Shown here: piece after piece, positions 35,368-43,412 of the stretch | Layout of the letters: every line of letters begins with the position of its first letter | Numbering within the stretch: the first letter of the stretch is position 1 | DNA from: Devosia marina | GTDB lineage: Bacteria > Pseudomonadota > Alphaproteobacteria > Rhizobiales > Devosiaceae | Direction of reading: 5' to 3' | Length of the DNA stretch: 64,000 nucleotides | Assembly: GCF_009758415.1 (NCBI RefSeq) | Contig: NZ_WQRF01000002.1 | Span: forward strand, 62,001-126,000 | Notes under the pieces: model-generated | The model's database searches: none | Seen by the model: the letters and a program-made list of their open reading frames with translations, nothing else | Told to the model about the DNA's origin: nothing | Translations under genes and position numbers: made by a program

Positions 35368-35997
35368 ATGATTCGCCGCACCGCTCTCATGCTCGGCCTT
35401 GCCGCCGCCCTCTCGCCCGCTTTGCCGGTGCTGGCCCAGAGCCGCGCGCTCAGTGCCGAAGAACAGCAACTGATCAACGAAATCAATGCGCATAACTCGG
35501 CCATCCGCACCATGGTGGGGCGCTTTTTGCAGATCGACACCAATGGCGGGCGCCAGGAAGGCACCTTCTTCATCGAGCGGCCCAACAAGGTGGCTTTCCG
35601 CTATGCCCCGCCCAGCCGCGAGGAGATCGTCTCGATCGGCCGGGGCTTTTATGTCGTCGACCGGCGTGACGAGACCTATTATGCCTATCCGCAGGATTCG
35701 ATTCCGCTGCGGCAGTTTCTGGGCGACCGGATCAACCTGCTCAACGCCAATGTCATCGACGTCACCAATACCGATGGCTATCTTTCGATCACCGTGATCG
35801 ACGAGACGGTGGCCGGCACGGTGCAGGTCTCGCTGATCTTTGATACCGACACCAAGGATCTGGCGCAGTGGACCCTGGTCGAACCCAATGGGTCCGAGCT
35901 GACCTTCTCGCTCTATGACGTGCAGAAGGGCGTGGAGATCCCCAACCACTTCTTTACCTTCCCCTCGACCTATTCGGGCAAGGAGCCGGGGACCTGA
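35368..35997 (+). CDS. lolA: Outer-membrane lipoprotein carrier protein LolA-like
   Basis: 209-residue periplasmic protein. A signal peptide (RRTALMLGLAAALSPALPVLAQ) is followed by the LolA half-barrel with NSAIRTMVGRFLQIDTNGGRQEGTFFIERPNKVAFRYAPPSREE. It would ferry lipoproteins from the LolCDE complex to the outer membrane. Start ATG 35368 has GAGGAA about 10 bp upstream. Divergent from the DUF2793 gene, convergent with uppP (18 bp gap). Alphaproteobacterial LolA commonly sits beside ftsK, which is not the case here. Confidence 0.85.
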   Translation: MIRRTALMLGLAAALSPALPVLAQSRALSAEEQQLINEINAHNSAIRTMVGRFLQIDTNGGRQEGTFFIERPNKVAFRYAPPSREEIVSIGRGFYVVDRRDETYYAYPQDSIPLRQFLGDRINLLNANVIDVTNTDGYLSITVIDETVAGTVQVSLIFDTDTKDLAQWTLVEPNGSELTFSLYDVQKGVEIPNHFFTFPSTYSGKEPGT

Positions 35998-36015
35998 GCC
36001 CAGGCTGGCTAAGCG

Positions 36016-36828
36016 CTAGAGGCCGAAGGCGAGAATAGCGACCAGCCCGGCACCGCCCACGACAATGCGCCACCAGGCAAAGGGCGCAAATCCGTGCCGG
36101 GAGACGAAGTCGAGCAAATATTTGACCACCAGCGCACCGACCACGAAGGAAGCGGCAAAGCCGATGGCGATATTGAGCCCCAGGCTCAGATCGATCAGTT
36201 CGCGGCTCTTGTAGAGGTCATAGCCAAAGGCTCCGGCCATGATTGGCAGGGCAATGAAGAAGGTGAATTCGGCAGCGGAGCGCTTCGAGGCGCCGAACAG
36301 CATGGCCCCTACCACCGTCGAGCCGGAGCGCGACACGCCTGGCACCAGGCTCAGCATCTGGAACAGGCCGATGATCAGCGCCAAATGCCAGGGATAGCTG
36401 TAAATTTCGTCATGCCGCACTTGTTTGGGCATGCGATCGACGATCAGCAGGATGATGCCGCCAATGAGCAGGGTGGTGCAGATGACAATCGGCGTTTCAT
36501 AGAGAATCTGCTGGATGAAATCGCGCGCCAGAACACCTACAAAAACCGCCGGAAGACAGGCCAGCGCAACGGCCAGCGCGAAGCGCCAGGCATAGGCCTG
36601 GCCTTTGAGTGCATCGCGGATCAACACGCCCAGTTTTGCAAAGTAAACGGTGATCACCGCCAGAATCGCACCAAGCTGGATCAGCACGATAAAGGCGGCA
36701 GGCTGGCTTAGCCCGAAGAAATGACCGGCCAAGAGGAGGTGACCGGTGGAGCTGACCGGCAGGAATTCTGTGAGCCCTTCGAGGATTCCGAGCACCAGGG
36801 GCACAAAAAGACCTTGATCGGCGTTCAT
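36016..36828 (-). CDS. uppP: Undecaprenyl-diphosphatase (UppP/BacA)
   Basis: 270-residue membrane phosphatase that recycles undecaprenyl pyrophosphate for peptidoglycan and other envelope polymers; also linked to bacitracin tolerance. Both active-site motifs are intact: LGILEGLTEFLPVSSTGH near the N-terminus and VPGVSRSGST around residue 170. About eight membrane helices. Start ATG 36828 with AGGGG upstream; a longer frame to 36945 lacks family sequence. Divergent from the GST gene. Confidence 0.95.
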   Translation of the reverse strand: MNADQGLFVPLVLGILEGLTEFLPVSSTGHLLLAGHFFGLSQPAAFIVLIQLGAILAVITVYFAKLGVLIRDALKGQAYAWRFALAVALACLPAVFVGVLARDFIQQILYETPIVICTTLLIGGIILLIVDRMPKQVRHDEIYSYPWHLALIIGLFQMLSLVPGVSRSGSTVVGAMLFGASKRSAAEFTFFIALPIMAGAFGYDLYKSRELIDLSLGLNIAIGFAASFVVGALVVKYLLDFVSRHGFAPFAWWRIVVGGAGLVAILAFGL

Positions 36829-36943
36829 TTGATCCCCTAACTCGTTCCAAGGTCGGACTTGTCCCGTCTCATAGCCGTGTTCGCCTGGCGCGCCAAGGCC
36901 GTGACGCGCGACTCCGGGCCGCAACAATTTTAGAGCCCCGTTC

Positions 36944-37624
36944 ATGCCAAGCCTTGTGCACTACCCCCTTGATCCCTCCTCCCGCCTCGTCCGGCTGATG
37001 TGCGCCGAATATGGGGTGCCGCTGGATCTGGAGGAGACCAAGCCCTGGCTGCGCGAGGAAGCGCTCTTGGCCATCAATCCGGCCGCGACCCTGCCTATTC
37101 TGTTCACTGACAGTGACCTGCCCATCGTGGGCATCATGGCCAGCATTCATGCCGTGGAAGATTTCTACACGCCCGCTTCGGTCGGCGGGCTGTTTCCGGC
37201 TGATCCCATGGATCGCGCCGAAATGTGGCGCCTGGTCGAATGGGCGCTGGTCAAGCTCAATGATGAGGTGACCCGCTACCTGATCGAGGAGAAGATCGCC
37301 AAGCGCGACCAGCGCGGTGCCACGCCCGAGCCGTCCGTCCTGAGGGCCGCCAAGACCAATCTTGCCGAGCATCTGCTCTATTTCAATTGGCTGCTGGCCA
37401 GCCGCAACTGGCTGGCGGGCGAGGAAATGAGCCTGGCCGATTTCGCCCTAGCCGCGCATTTTTCCACGCTCGACTATCTGGGCGATATCGACTGGTCCAA
37501 GGTGCCGCCCGAAACGCGCGACTGGTATTCGCGCATCAAGTCGCGCCCGGCCTTCCGCACCCTGCTCAATGACCGTGTCGTCGCCATGCAGCCCGCCAGG
37601 GGCTATGCTGATCTGGACTTTTAG
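36944..37624 (+). CDS. Glutathione S-transferase family protein
   Basis: 226-residue GST: thioredoxin-like N-domain (residues 1-80, LVHYPLDPSSRLVRLMCAEYG with INPAATLPIL, the cis-Pro loop) and an all-helical C-domain (WLAGEEMSLADFALAAHFSTLDYLGDI). The class is not certain; a Ser (SSRLVRL) occupies the usual catalytic position, as in beta/theta-like enzymes. It precedes queG by 14 bp and may share its transcript. Confidence 0.88.
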   Translation: MPSLVHYPLDPSSRLVRLMCAEYGVPLDLEETKPWLREEALLAINPAATLPILFTDSDLPIVGIMASIHAVEDFYTPASVGGLFPADPMDRAEMWRLVEWALVKLNDEVTRYLIEEKIAKRDQRGATPEPSVLRAAKTNLAEHLLYFNWLLASRNWLAGEEMSLADFALAAHFSTLDYLGDIDWSKVPPETRDWYSRIKSRPAFRTLLNDRVVAMQPARGYADLDF

Positions 37625-37638
37625 TCCTATCTGGCGGC

Positions 37639-38766
37639 ATGGCCCAAGCCGGTATCGAAAAGCTCATCGATGAACTCAAGGCCCGTGCCGAGGCGCTGGG
37701 CTTTGACGCCTTTGGCATTGCCCGGGCAGATGCGCGGCCCGACCTGCCGGAGAAACTGCACGCGGCGCTGGCCGAGGGCTGGCATGCCGGCATGGAATGG
37801 ATGGCCGAGACCGAAGACCGGCGCGGTGATCCGCGACGCCTCTGGTCTGAAGCCCGCTCGGTGATCCTGCTCGGCGTCAATTACGGCCCCGAAATCGACC
37901 CGATGGACCTGCTGGCTGAAAAGCGCGTCGGCAATATCTCGGCCTATGCCCGCAATCGCGATTACCACGACATCATCAAGGGGCGACTCAAGGAACTGGC
38001 GGGTCTGTTGGCGCGACGTGCCGGTGTGGAGGTGAAGGTGTTTGTCGATACCGCGCCGCTGATGGAAAAGCCGCTGGCCGAGGCGGCGGGCCTGGGCTGG
38101 CAGGGCAAGCATTCGGTGCTGGTCAGCCGGAATTTCGGCTCGTGGCTGTTTCTGGGCGCGATCCTGACCGATCTCGACCTGCCGCCGGACCAGCCACATG
38201 CGGAAAGCTGCGGCTCCTGCACCAGATGCCTCGACATCTGCCCCACCAATGCCTTTCCCGCCCCGTTCCGGCTCGATGCGCGTAAATGCCTGGCCTATTA
38301 TTCAGTCGAGCATAAAGGCCCCATTCCGCGTGAATTTCGCAAACCCATGGGCAATCGCATCTATGGCTGCGATGACTGCCTGGCGGTGTGCCCGTGGAAC
38401 AAGTTTGCCAGCGTCAGCCGTGAAGCCAAGCTGCGCAGCCGCCCCGAATTCGAACGCCCGGCGTTGGCCGAACTGGTGCAGCTCGATGACGCGGGCTTTC
38501 GGGCGCTGTTTGCCGGCTCGCCGGTCAAGCGCATCGGGCATGCGCGGTTCTTGCGCAATGTGCTGGTTGGCATCGGCAACGCCGATGACCAAACCCTGTT
38601 GCCCCTGGTGGAAATCAGGCTTGGCGATCCCTCGCCCTTGATCCGCGGGGCCGCCATATGGGCCTTGCGGCGGCTCGATCCGCAGCGGGCCGAGGCTCGG
38701 CGGCTGGACAGCCTGGCGCAGGAAGGCGATAGCACGGTGCGCGCAGAATGGGACGGGGTGGTATGA
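37639..38766 (+). CDS. queG: Epoxyqueuosine reductase QueG
   Basis: 375-residue cobalamin-dependent enzyme for the last step of queuosine formation in tRNA. Motifs: KVFVDTAPLMEKPLAEAAGLGWQGK (catalytic Asp region), then two 4Fe-4S clusters (CGSCTRCLDICPTNAF near 198 and CDDCLAVCPWNKFA near 248) and a C-terminal HEAT-like end. Its TGA overlaps the ATG of the next gene. Length and motif order are normal for the family. Confidence 0.95.
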   Translation: MAQAGIEKLIDELKARAEALGFDAFGIARADARPDLPEKLHAALAEGWHAGMEWMAETEDRRGDPRRLWSEARSVILLGVNYGPEIDPMDLLAEKRVGNISAYARNRDYHDIIKGRLKELAGLLARRAGVEVKVFVDTAPLMEKPLAEAAGLGWQGKHSVLVSRNFGSWLFLGAILTDLDLPPDQPHAESCGSCTRCLDICPTNAFPAPFRLDARKCLAYYSVEHKGPIPREFRKPMGNRIYGCDDCLAVCPWNKFASVSREAKLRSRPEFERPALAELVQLDDAGFRALFAGSPVKRIGHARFLRNVLVGIGNADDQTLLPLVEIRLGDPSPLIRGAAIWALRRLDPQRAEARRLDSLAQEGDSTVRAEWDGVV

Positions 38767-39632
38767 ACCAGGCATTTTTCTTCGGATTGGGGTTTTCCTC
38801 GATCAACGCGGCACAGGCCATGCGCAAGAACGGTTTCGCCCGCATCGGCGGCACGGTCCGCTCGCCGGAAAAAGCAGCGCATCTGCGGGCCGATGGTATT
38901 GAAGCCGTGTTGTTCGACGGCGCGTCGCCTGGGCCCGAAGTGGGTCGCGCACTGGACACAGCCAGCCATGTCATCCTGTCGATTGCCCCCGATGAGGCGG
39001 GCGATCCGGCGCTGCGCCATCATCGTGCCGATCTTGACGCAGCGGGCCAATTGCAATGGCTGTGCTATTATTCCACGGTCGGGGTCTATGGCGATTTCGA
39101 CGGGGAATGGATCGACGAGACCGCCCCCTTGGTGCCGCGCAATATGCGCTCGGACCGGCGGGTCCTGGCCGAACAGGCCTGGCGCGACTATGCCGCCGAA
39201 CGGGGCGTACCGCTCTGCATTTTGCGGCTGGCCGGCATTTATGGCCCGGGCCGCTCGAGCTTTAACAAGCTGCGCGCTGGCACTGCCCGGCGCGTCATCA
39301 AGCAAGGGCAGGTGTTCAACCGCATCCATGTCGCCGACATTGCCCGCGTTACAGCGCTGGCGGCCGAGCAGCGGCTGGACGGCACCTTTAATCTGGCCGA
39401 TGACGAACCGGCACCGCCCCAGGATGTCATCGCCCATGCCGCGCAGATGATCGGCCTGGATGTTCCGCCGGACCTGCCCATCGAGACGGCTGAGATGACG
39501 CCGATGCAGCGCAGCTTTTACCGCGACAACAAGCGCGTCTCGAACCGGGCGATCAAACAGGCCCTGGGGATCGACCTGCTGTATCCCGATTACCGCGCGG
39601 GCCTGGCCCAGATTCTCGAAAGCGAACAATGA
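38763..39632 (+). CDS. NAD(P)-dependent epimerase/SDR (YeeZ-like)
   Basis: 289-residue extended short-chain dehydrogenase-like protein. Reading from ATG 38763 (ATGA overlap with queG): N-terminal FFFGLGFSSINAAQAM is a weak Rossmann loop, STVGVYGDFDGEWIDE holds the Tyr position (YYSTVGVYG), and RIHVADIARVTAL is typical of extended SDRs. The GxGxxG motif is altered (GLGFSS), as in YeeZ proteins. Substrate unknown. It is coupled to queG upstream and the GNAT gene downstream in many relatives. Confidence 0.8.
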   Translation: MNQAFFFGLGFSSINAAQAMRKNGFARIGGTVRSPEKAAHLRADGIEAVLFDGASPGPEVGRALDTASHVILSIAPDEAGDPALRHHRADLDAAGQLQWLCYYSTVGVYGDFDGEWIDETAPLVPRNMRSDRRVLAEQAWRDYAAERGVPLCILRLAGIYGPGRSSFNKLRAGTARRVIKQGQVFNRIHVADIARVTALAAEQRLDGTFNLADDEPAPPQDVIAHAAQMIGLDVPPDLPIETAEMTPMQRSFYRDNKRVSNRAIKQALGIDLLYPDYRAGLAQILESEQ

Positions 39633-40282
39633 CCCCAAGACCTGCCAAATCCGCGCCTGCCCGCATTGTGCTGGAGGGCCACTACGCCCGGCTCGAACCG
39701 CTTGCGCTGTCGCATGCTGCAGACCTTTTCGCGGTGGCAAACCTGCCCGGCGGCCCGGAGCGGTTTCGCTGGCTGTTCAGTGACGCGCCGCAGAGCGCGG
39801 CCGCGACAGCGGCCTGGATCGAGCAGGTCAATGCCGGGCAGGACAGTTACGTCGCCATTCTCGACAAGGCCAGCGGCAAGGCGCTGGGCCAGCAGGCCTG
39901 GATGCGCATTCGCCCCGAGCATGGTTCGATCGAGATCGGCGGGGTCTATTGGGGCCTGCCCATGGCCCGCAGCTGCCTGGCCACCGAGGCGCTGTTCCTG
40001 TTTGCCCGCCACGCCTTTGACGATCTGGGTTATCGGCGTTTCGAATGGAAATGCAACAATGCCAACGAACCCTCCAAGGCGGCCGCGACGCGCTTCGGCT
40101 TCACCTTCGAGGGCGTGTTCCGCCAGGACATGATCGTCAAGGGGCTGAGCCGGGACACGGCCTGGTTCTCCATGCTCGATAGCGAATGGCCGGCCCTTCG
40201 CGCAGAATTCGAGCGCTGGTTGGCGCCGGACAATTTCGATGCCGACGGCCAGCAGAAGACCCGGCTGGCAGTGCGCAGCTAG
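39629..40282 (+). CDS. GNAT family N-acetyltransferase (RimJ/RimL type)
   Basis: 217-residue acetyltransferase with the GNAT_3 layout: YARLEPLALSHAADLFAV at the N-terminus, IGGVYWGLPMARSCLATEAL (acetyl-CoA loop region) and YRRFEWKCNNANEPSKAAATRFGF. Likely acetylates a small amine or a ribosomal protein N-terminus; the target cannot be told. ATGA overlap with the SDR gene; it converges with the alpha/beta hydrolase gene, sharing 4 bp. Confidence 0.85.
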   Translation: MTPRPAKSAPARIVLEGHYARLEPLALSHAADLFAVANLPGGPERFRWLFSDAPQSAAATAAWIEQVNAGQDSYVAILDKASGKALGQQAWMRIRPEHGSIEIGGVYWGLPMARSCLATEALFLFARHAFDDLGYRRFEWKCNNANEPSKAAATRFGFTFEGVFRQDMIVKGLSRDTAWFSMLDSEWPALRAEFERWLAPDNFDADGQQKTRLAVRS

Positions 40283-41040
40283 ATCATCCCCAGCACGGCC
40301 GCCCGCAGCCGCGCCAGATCCTCGTCCCGGCTCAGCCGGTGGTCGCCGTCGGGGATCAGGGTGAAGGTCACCGGATCATGCAGGATATGCATGAGCAGCT
40401 TCTGGGCGTGCTCGGGAGGCACGTCCGGGTCCTGCCCGCCTTGCAGGATATGCACCGGGCAGCCGGTCTCGATCACGCCGTTGAGCAGCAGATGGTGGGC
40501 GCCGTCCTCGATCAGCGCCCGCGTATACCGGTAAGAACCATCGCCATAGGCGCTTTCCCGCTCGTAATAACCAAGGGTTTTCAGATCGCGTTGTTGCGCC
40601 GCGCTCATGCGCGCCGCGATGCCCACAGTGGCGTCAGTAGCTGGAGCAAGCAGCACCAGCCCCTTGAGCGGCGTGCCCTTGGCAAGTTGCCGCCGCGCCA
40701 GCAGCAGGGCGATCCAGCCGCCCATGGACGAACCGCACACGATCTGCGGTCCCCTGGTCGTCGCCAGCACCGCTTCGGCTTCCTCCAGCCAGCGGCTGAT
40801 CGTGCCCTTGTCGAAATCGCCGCCGGACAGACCATGGCCGGAATAATCGAACCGGGTGACCGCAAGCCCCTTTTCAGAGCCCAGGGCATCCAGGCTCATC
40901 GCCTTGAGCCCGCTCATCACCGAGCGAAAGCCGTTGAGCCAGAACAGGCCGGGTGCGCCGCCGGGCCGCTGCTCGATCGCGATTTGCCGGGACTGGTCGC
41001 CTGTGCCGACGGTGAGGCGAGAGCTGTGAATGGAACTCAT
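40279..41040 (-). CDS. Alpha/beta hydrolase
   Basis: 253-residue hydrolase of the serine-hydrolase fold. Nucleophile elbow CGSSMGGWIAL (Ser about 105), late Asp in QGGQDPDVPPEHA and His in PDGDHRLSRDED. N-terminal FRSVMSGLKAMSL and FDYSGHGLSGGDF fit the alpha/beta hydrolase 6 / lysophospholipase-like group. Start ATG 41040. Overlaps the convergent GNAT gene end by 4 bp. Probably an esterase or peptidase with unknown substrate; located upstream of infC but in opposite direction. Confidence 0.82.
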   Translation of the reverse strand: MSSIHSSRLTVGTGDQSRQIAIEQRPGGAPGLFWLNGFRSVMSGLKAMSLDALGSEKGLAVTRFDYSGHGLSGGDFDKGTISRWLEEAEAVLATTRGPQIVCGSSMGGWIALLLARRQLAKGTPLKGLVLLAPATDATVGIAARMSAAQQRDLKTLGYYERESAYGDGSYRYTRALIEDGAHHLLLNGVIETGCPVHILQGGQDPDVPPEHAQKLLMHILHDPVTFTLIPDGDHRLSRDEDLARLRAAVLGMI

Positions 41041-41195
41041 GAGGGGCCCTATTGCGTTTCTGGTTGGTGTCCGAAAGATCTTCGGCGCAAGGCTTTGAAA
41101 AATTGCTTGGGCGCGCCAGTTGACTTTACGGGCCGCTACCACGATTTTAGGGCCGAATTCACCCCCTTGCCCCAATAGCAAAAGGAACGCTTGCC

Positions 41196-41732
41196 ATTCG
41201 CCGTCCCATGAGACCCGTTGCGCCCCAGAAAGATGGGCCGCTTGCCAACGAGGATATCACTAGCCCCGACGTTCAGCTCATCGATGCAGAAGGTGAAAAC
41301 CGTGGCATCGTCCGCACGCGCGACGCTCTGGTCGAAGCGCAGGAGCAGGGGCTCGACCTCGTCCTGATCGCCGCCAATTCGAACCCGCCCGTGGCCAAGA
41401 TGCTCGATCTCGGGCGCTACAAATATGCCGCACAGAAGAAGGCGGCCGAAGCGCGCAAGAAGCAGAAGGTGATCGAAGTCAAGGAAGTGCAGATGCGTCC
41501 GAACATCGACACCCATGACTACGAGACCAAGATGAAGGCGGTGCAGCGCTTCCTGGGCGAAGGCGACCGGGTCAAGGTAACCCTGCGCTTCCGTGGCCGT
41601 GAAATGGCGCACCAGGATCTGGGCATGCAGCTCCTGCTCAAGGTGCGCGAACAGACCGAAGACGTGGCCAAGGTCGAAAGCCAGCCGCGCTCGGAAGGCC
41701 GGCAAATGGTCATGGTGCTGGCGCCCAAATAA
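41196..41732 (+). CDS. infC: Translation initiation factor IF-3, ATT start
   Basis: 178-residue IF-3, which keeps the 30S subunit free and checks start codons. N-domain (GPLANEDITSPDVQLIDAEGENRGIV...) and C-domain (VKVTLRFRGREMAHQDLG) are intact. I place the start at ATT 41196: it reads (M)RRPMRPVAP, matching the usual alphaproteobacterial MRRP N-terminus, and has AAGGA 9 bp upstream, whereas ATG 41208 has no SD. An ATT start in infC is the classical autoregulatory feature. A terminator follows; rpmI-rplT are not adjacent. Confidence 0.92.
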   Translation: MRRPMRPVAPQKDGPLANEDITSPDVQLIDAEGENRGIVRTRDALVEAQEQGLDLVLIAANSNPPVAKMLDLGRYKYAAQKKAAEARKKQKVIEVKEVQMRPNIDTHDYETKMKAVQRFLGEGDRVKVTLRFRGREMAHQDLGMQLLLKVREQTEDVAKVESQPRSEGRQMVMVLAPK

Positions 41733-41758
41733 GGCGACACACCGATACAGAATCAGGG

Positions 41759-41790
41759 AGGCGGGCTGCAGGGCCCGCCTTCTTTGCGTT
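41759..41790 (+). terminator. Terminator of infC
   Basis: Stem AGGCGGGC (41759-41766) / GCCCGCCT (41773-41780), 6-nt loop, then TCTTTGCGTTT. Shared by the convergent reductase gene that ends at 41796. Confidence 0.8.
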
Positions 41791-41795
41791 TGCGC

Positions 41796-42419
41796 TCAAA
41801 GGGCCTGCCAGGCCGGTGCAATGGCTGTACCCCGTCCCTGGTGATAGCCGAGCTGGATATTGAGCATGCCGAGTGGCTCAACCAGCCGGGACGCCCCAAG
41901 CCCGCCAGTCGGCTCGGCCGAGAAACCGGAAATCTCGACCAACCGGGTGACCGAGGCCAGCGCCGCCTCATCGTCGCCGGCGAGAAACACCGGGGTAGCG
42001 GCCGTGTCGCTGGCCGGACGGTCGAACAGGCTGGCGAAGATGGTGTTGTAGGCTTTCACCACCCGCGCGCCCAACGCCAGGGCCTGTATCTCCTCGGCCG
42101 CAGAGGTGCTGTGGCCGATCAAGAGACCCGAAAAGTCTTCCTTGAGAGGGTTGGTCAGGTCAACGACCACCTTGCCATCGAGATTGGTACTGCGGACAAA
42201 CTCAATTGCCGATGCATAGGGCAGGGCGAGCACCACGAGATCAGCGGCGGCCGCAGCATCCTGACGCGAGAGGACCTGCGGGACCTGCGAGAACCCGACC
42301 GCGAAACTTTGCCCGCTGTCGATATCGCGCGTACCGAGGAAAAGCGCGACCTTTCCATCCAAGCGACGCGCCAGGCCCTTGCCCATATTGCCCAAGCCGA
42401 TGATTGCTATCTTGGTCAT
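41796..42419 (-). CDS. NADPH-dependent F420 reductase-like / NAD(P)-binding protein
   Basis: 207-residue Rossmann protein of the F420_oxidored/NADP oxidoreductase group: KIAIIGLGNMGKGLARRL at the N-terminus, VVVDLTNPLKEDF and VVKAYNTIFAS further on. F420 synthesis is rare in this order, so it more likely uses NADPH for a carbonyl or imine substrate (inference). Divergently arranged with a LysR gene 98 bp away, the classical regulator-target geometry. Confidence 0.8.
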   Translation of the reverse strand: MTKIAIIGLGNMGKGLARRLDGKVALFLGTRDIDSGQSFAVGFSQVPQVLSRQDAAAAADLVVLALPYASAIEFVRSTNLDGKVVVDLTNPLKEDFSGLLIGHSTSAAEEIQALALGARVVKAYNTIFASLFDRPASDTAATPVFLAGDDEAALASVTRLVEISGFSAEPTGGLGASRLVEPLGMLNIQLGYHQGRGTAIAPAWQAL

Positions 42420-42475
42420 CTGAAGTCTCCAGAATTGTTGATGCCCCCTCTATGCCATCGTGCTAGAGCAAAGAT

Positions 42476-42488
42476 AATTCATCGAATT
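42476..42488. promoter_or_regulatory. Palindrome in divergent reductase/lysR region
   Basis: AATTC-ATC-GAATT, 30 bp before the lysR start. Fits the dyad expected of a LysR-type binding site between divergent genes; binding is inferred. Confidence 0.4.
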
Positions 42489-42517
42489 GCAGTTTCTGAC
42501 TTGCAGAAGAGTATCGA

Positions 42518-43405
42518 ATGGCCGACCTGGAAGAACTCAGATCCTTCGCCATAGCCGCCCGCGCGGGCAGCTTCGCCAAAGCCGCGCGCCTGCTTAACAT
42601 CTCTCCGGCCATGGTCGGACGACGCATCCAGACGCTCGAAGAGCGCTACCAGCTCCGATTGATCGAGCGGAATACGCGATCCCAGAGCCTGACCGAGGCC
42701 GGGCGCCAGTTTCTTGAACGCACCCAGACCATACTCGATGCGACCGAAGCCCTGGCCGAGTGCAGCCAACTGCAGGCGTTGAGCGGTCGCATCAGGCTGA
42801 CAGCGCCCACGACCATCGGAGCGCGCTGGTTGCCCCGGATCATCTCAGGATTTCTGTTGGATCATCCCGATGTGGTTTTCGAGCTCAATGTCAGCGATCG
42901 CCGGGTCGATCTGGTGGGCGAAGGTTTTGACATGGCCCTCCGGGTCGGAGAACTGCCGGCTTCGTCGCTGATTGCCCGCTGCGTGGGACGCTATCACTTC
43001 GCATTATGCGCCAGCCCCGAATTTATCGAGCGGCACGGTGCACCTGTCCGGCCCCAGGACCTTGAAGACGCGCGGTGTATTCTGAACCTGATCATCGTAC
43101 CCCGCGACCGCTGGACCTTTCATCGTCCGGGAGGGGAAACCGTCACTGTGGCCGTGGGAGGCGGCATCGAGGTCGACAATGGCGAAGCGCAGCGCAACCT
43201 GGCCCTGCACGGCGCTGGCATCGCCTATTTGCCGCTCAGCCTTGTGACGGACGACCTGCGCGCAGGCCATCTTGTGCGGCTATTGCGCGATTGGGAGTTG
43301 ATGTCGCTGCCTGTCCACACCGTGTATCCCTCGCGCCGATTGGTGCCGCGACGGGTCGAGGCGTTCGCTGCCGCAGTCGCCGCAGCGGCAGCCCAAGTAG
43401 ACTGA
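42518..43405 (+). CDS. LysR family transcriptional regulator
   Basis: 295-residue LysR protein of the CrgA-like subgroup: HTH (FAIAARAGSFAKAARLLNISPAMVGRRIQTLEER...), then GRIRLTAPTTIGARWLPRII and DMALRVGELPASSLIARCV, typical of this subgroup. Start ATG 42518. It is divergent from the reductase gene and probably controls it. The C-terminus ends in an Ala-rich run. Convergent with hemW (7 bp gap). Confidence 0.9.
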   Translation: MADLEELRSFAIAARAGSFAKAARLLNISPAMVGRRIQTLEERYQLRLIERNTRSQSLTEAGRQFLERTQTILDATEALAECSQLQALSGRIRLTAPTTIGARWLPRIISGFLLDHPDVVFELNVSDRRVDLVGEGFDMALRVGELPASSLIARCVGRYHFALCASPEFIERHGAPVRPQDLEDARCILNLIIVPRDRWTFHRPGGETVTVAVGGGIEVDNGEAQRNLALHGAGIAYLPLSLVTDDLRAGHLVRLLRDWELMSLPVHTVYPSRRLVPRRVEAFAAAVAAAAAQVD

Positions 43406-43412
43406 GCGCTCT

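Noticed and set aside
35109-35588. Upstream extension of the DUF2793 protein
   Set aside because: It overlaps the lolA start region antisense, and ATG 35108 has a good SD directly before the DUF2793 start.
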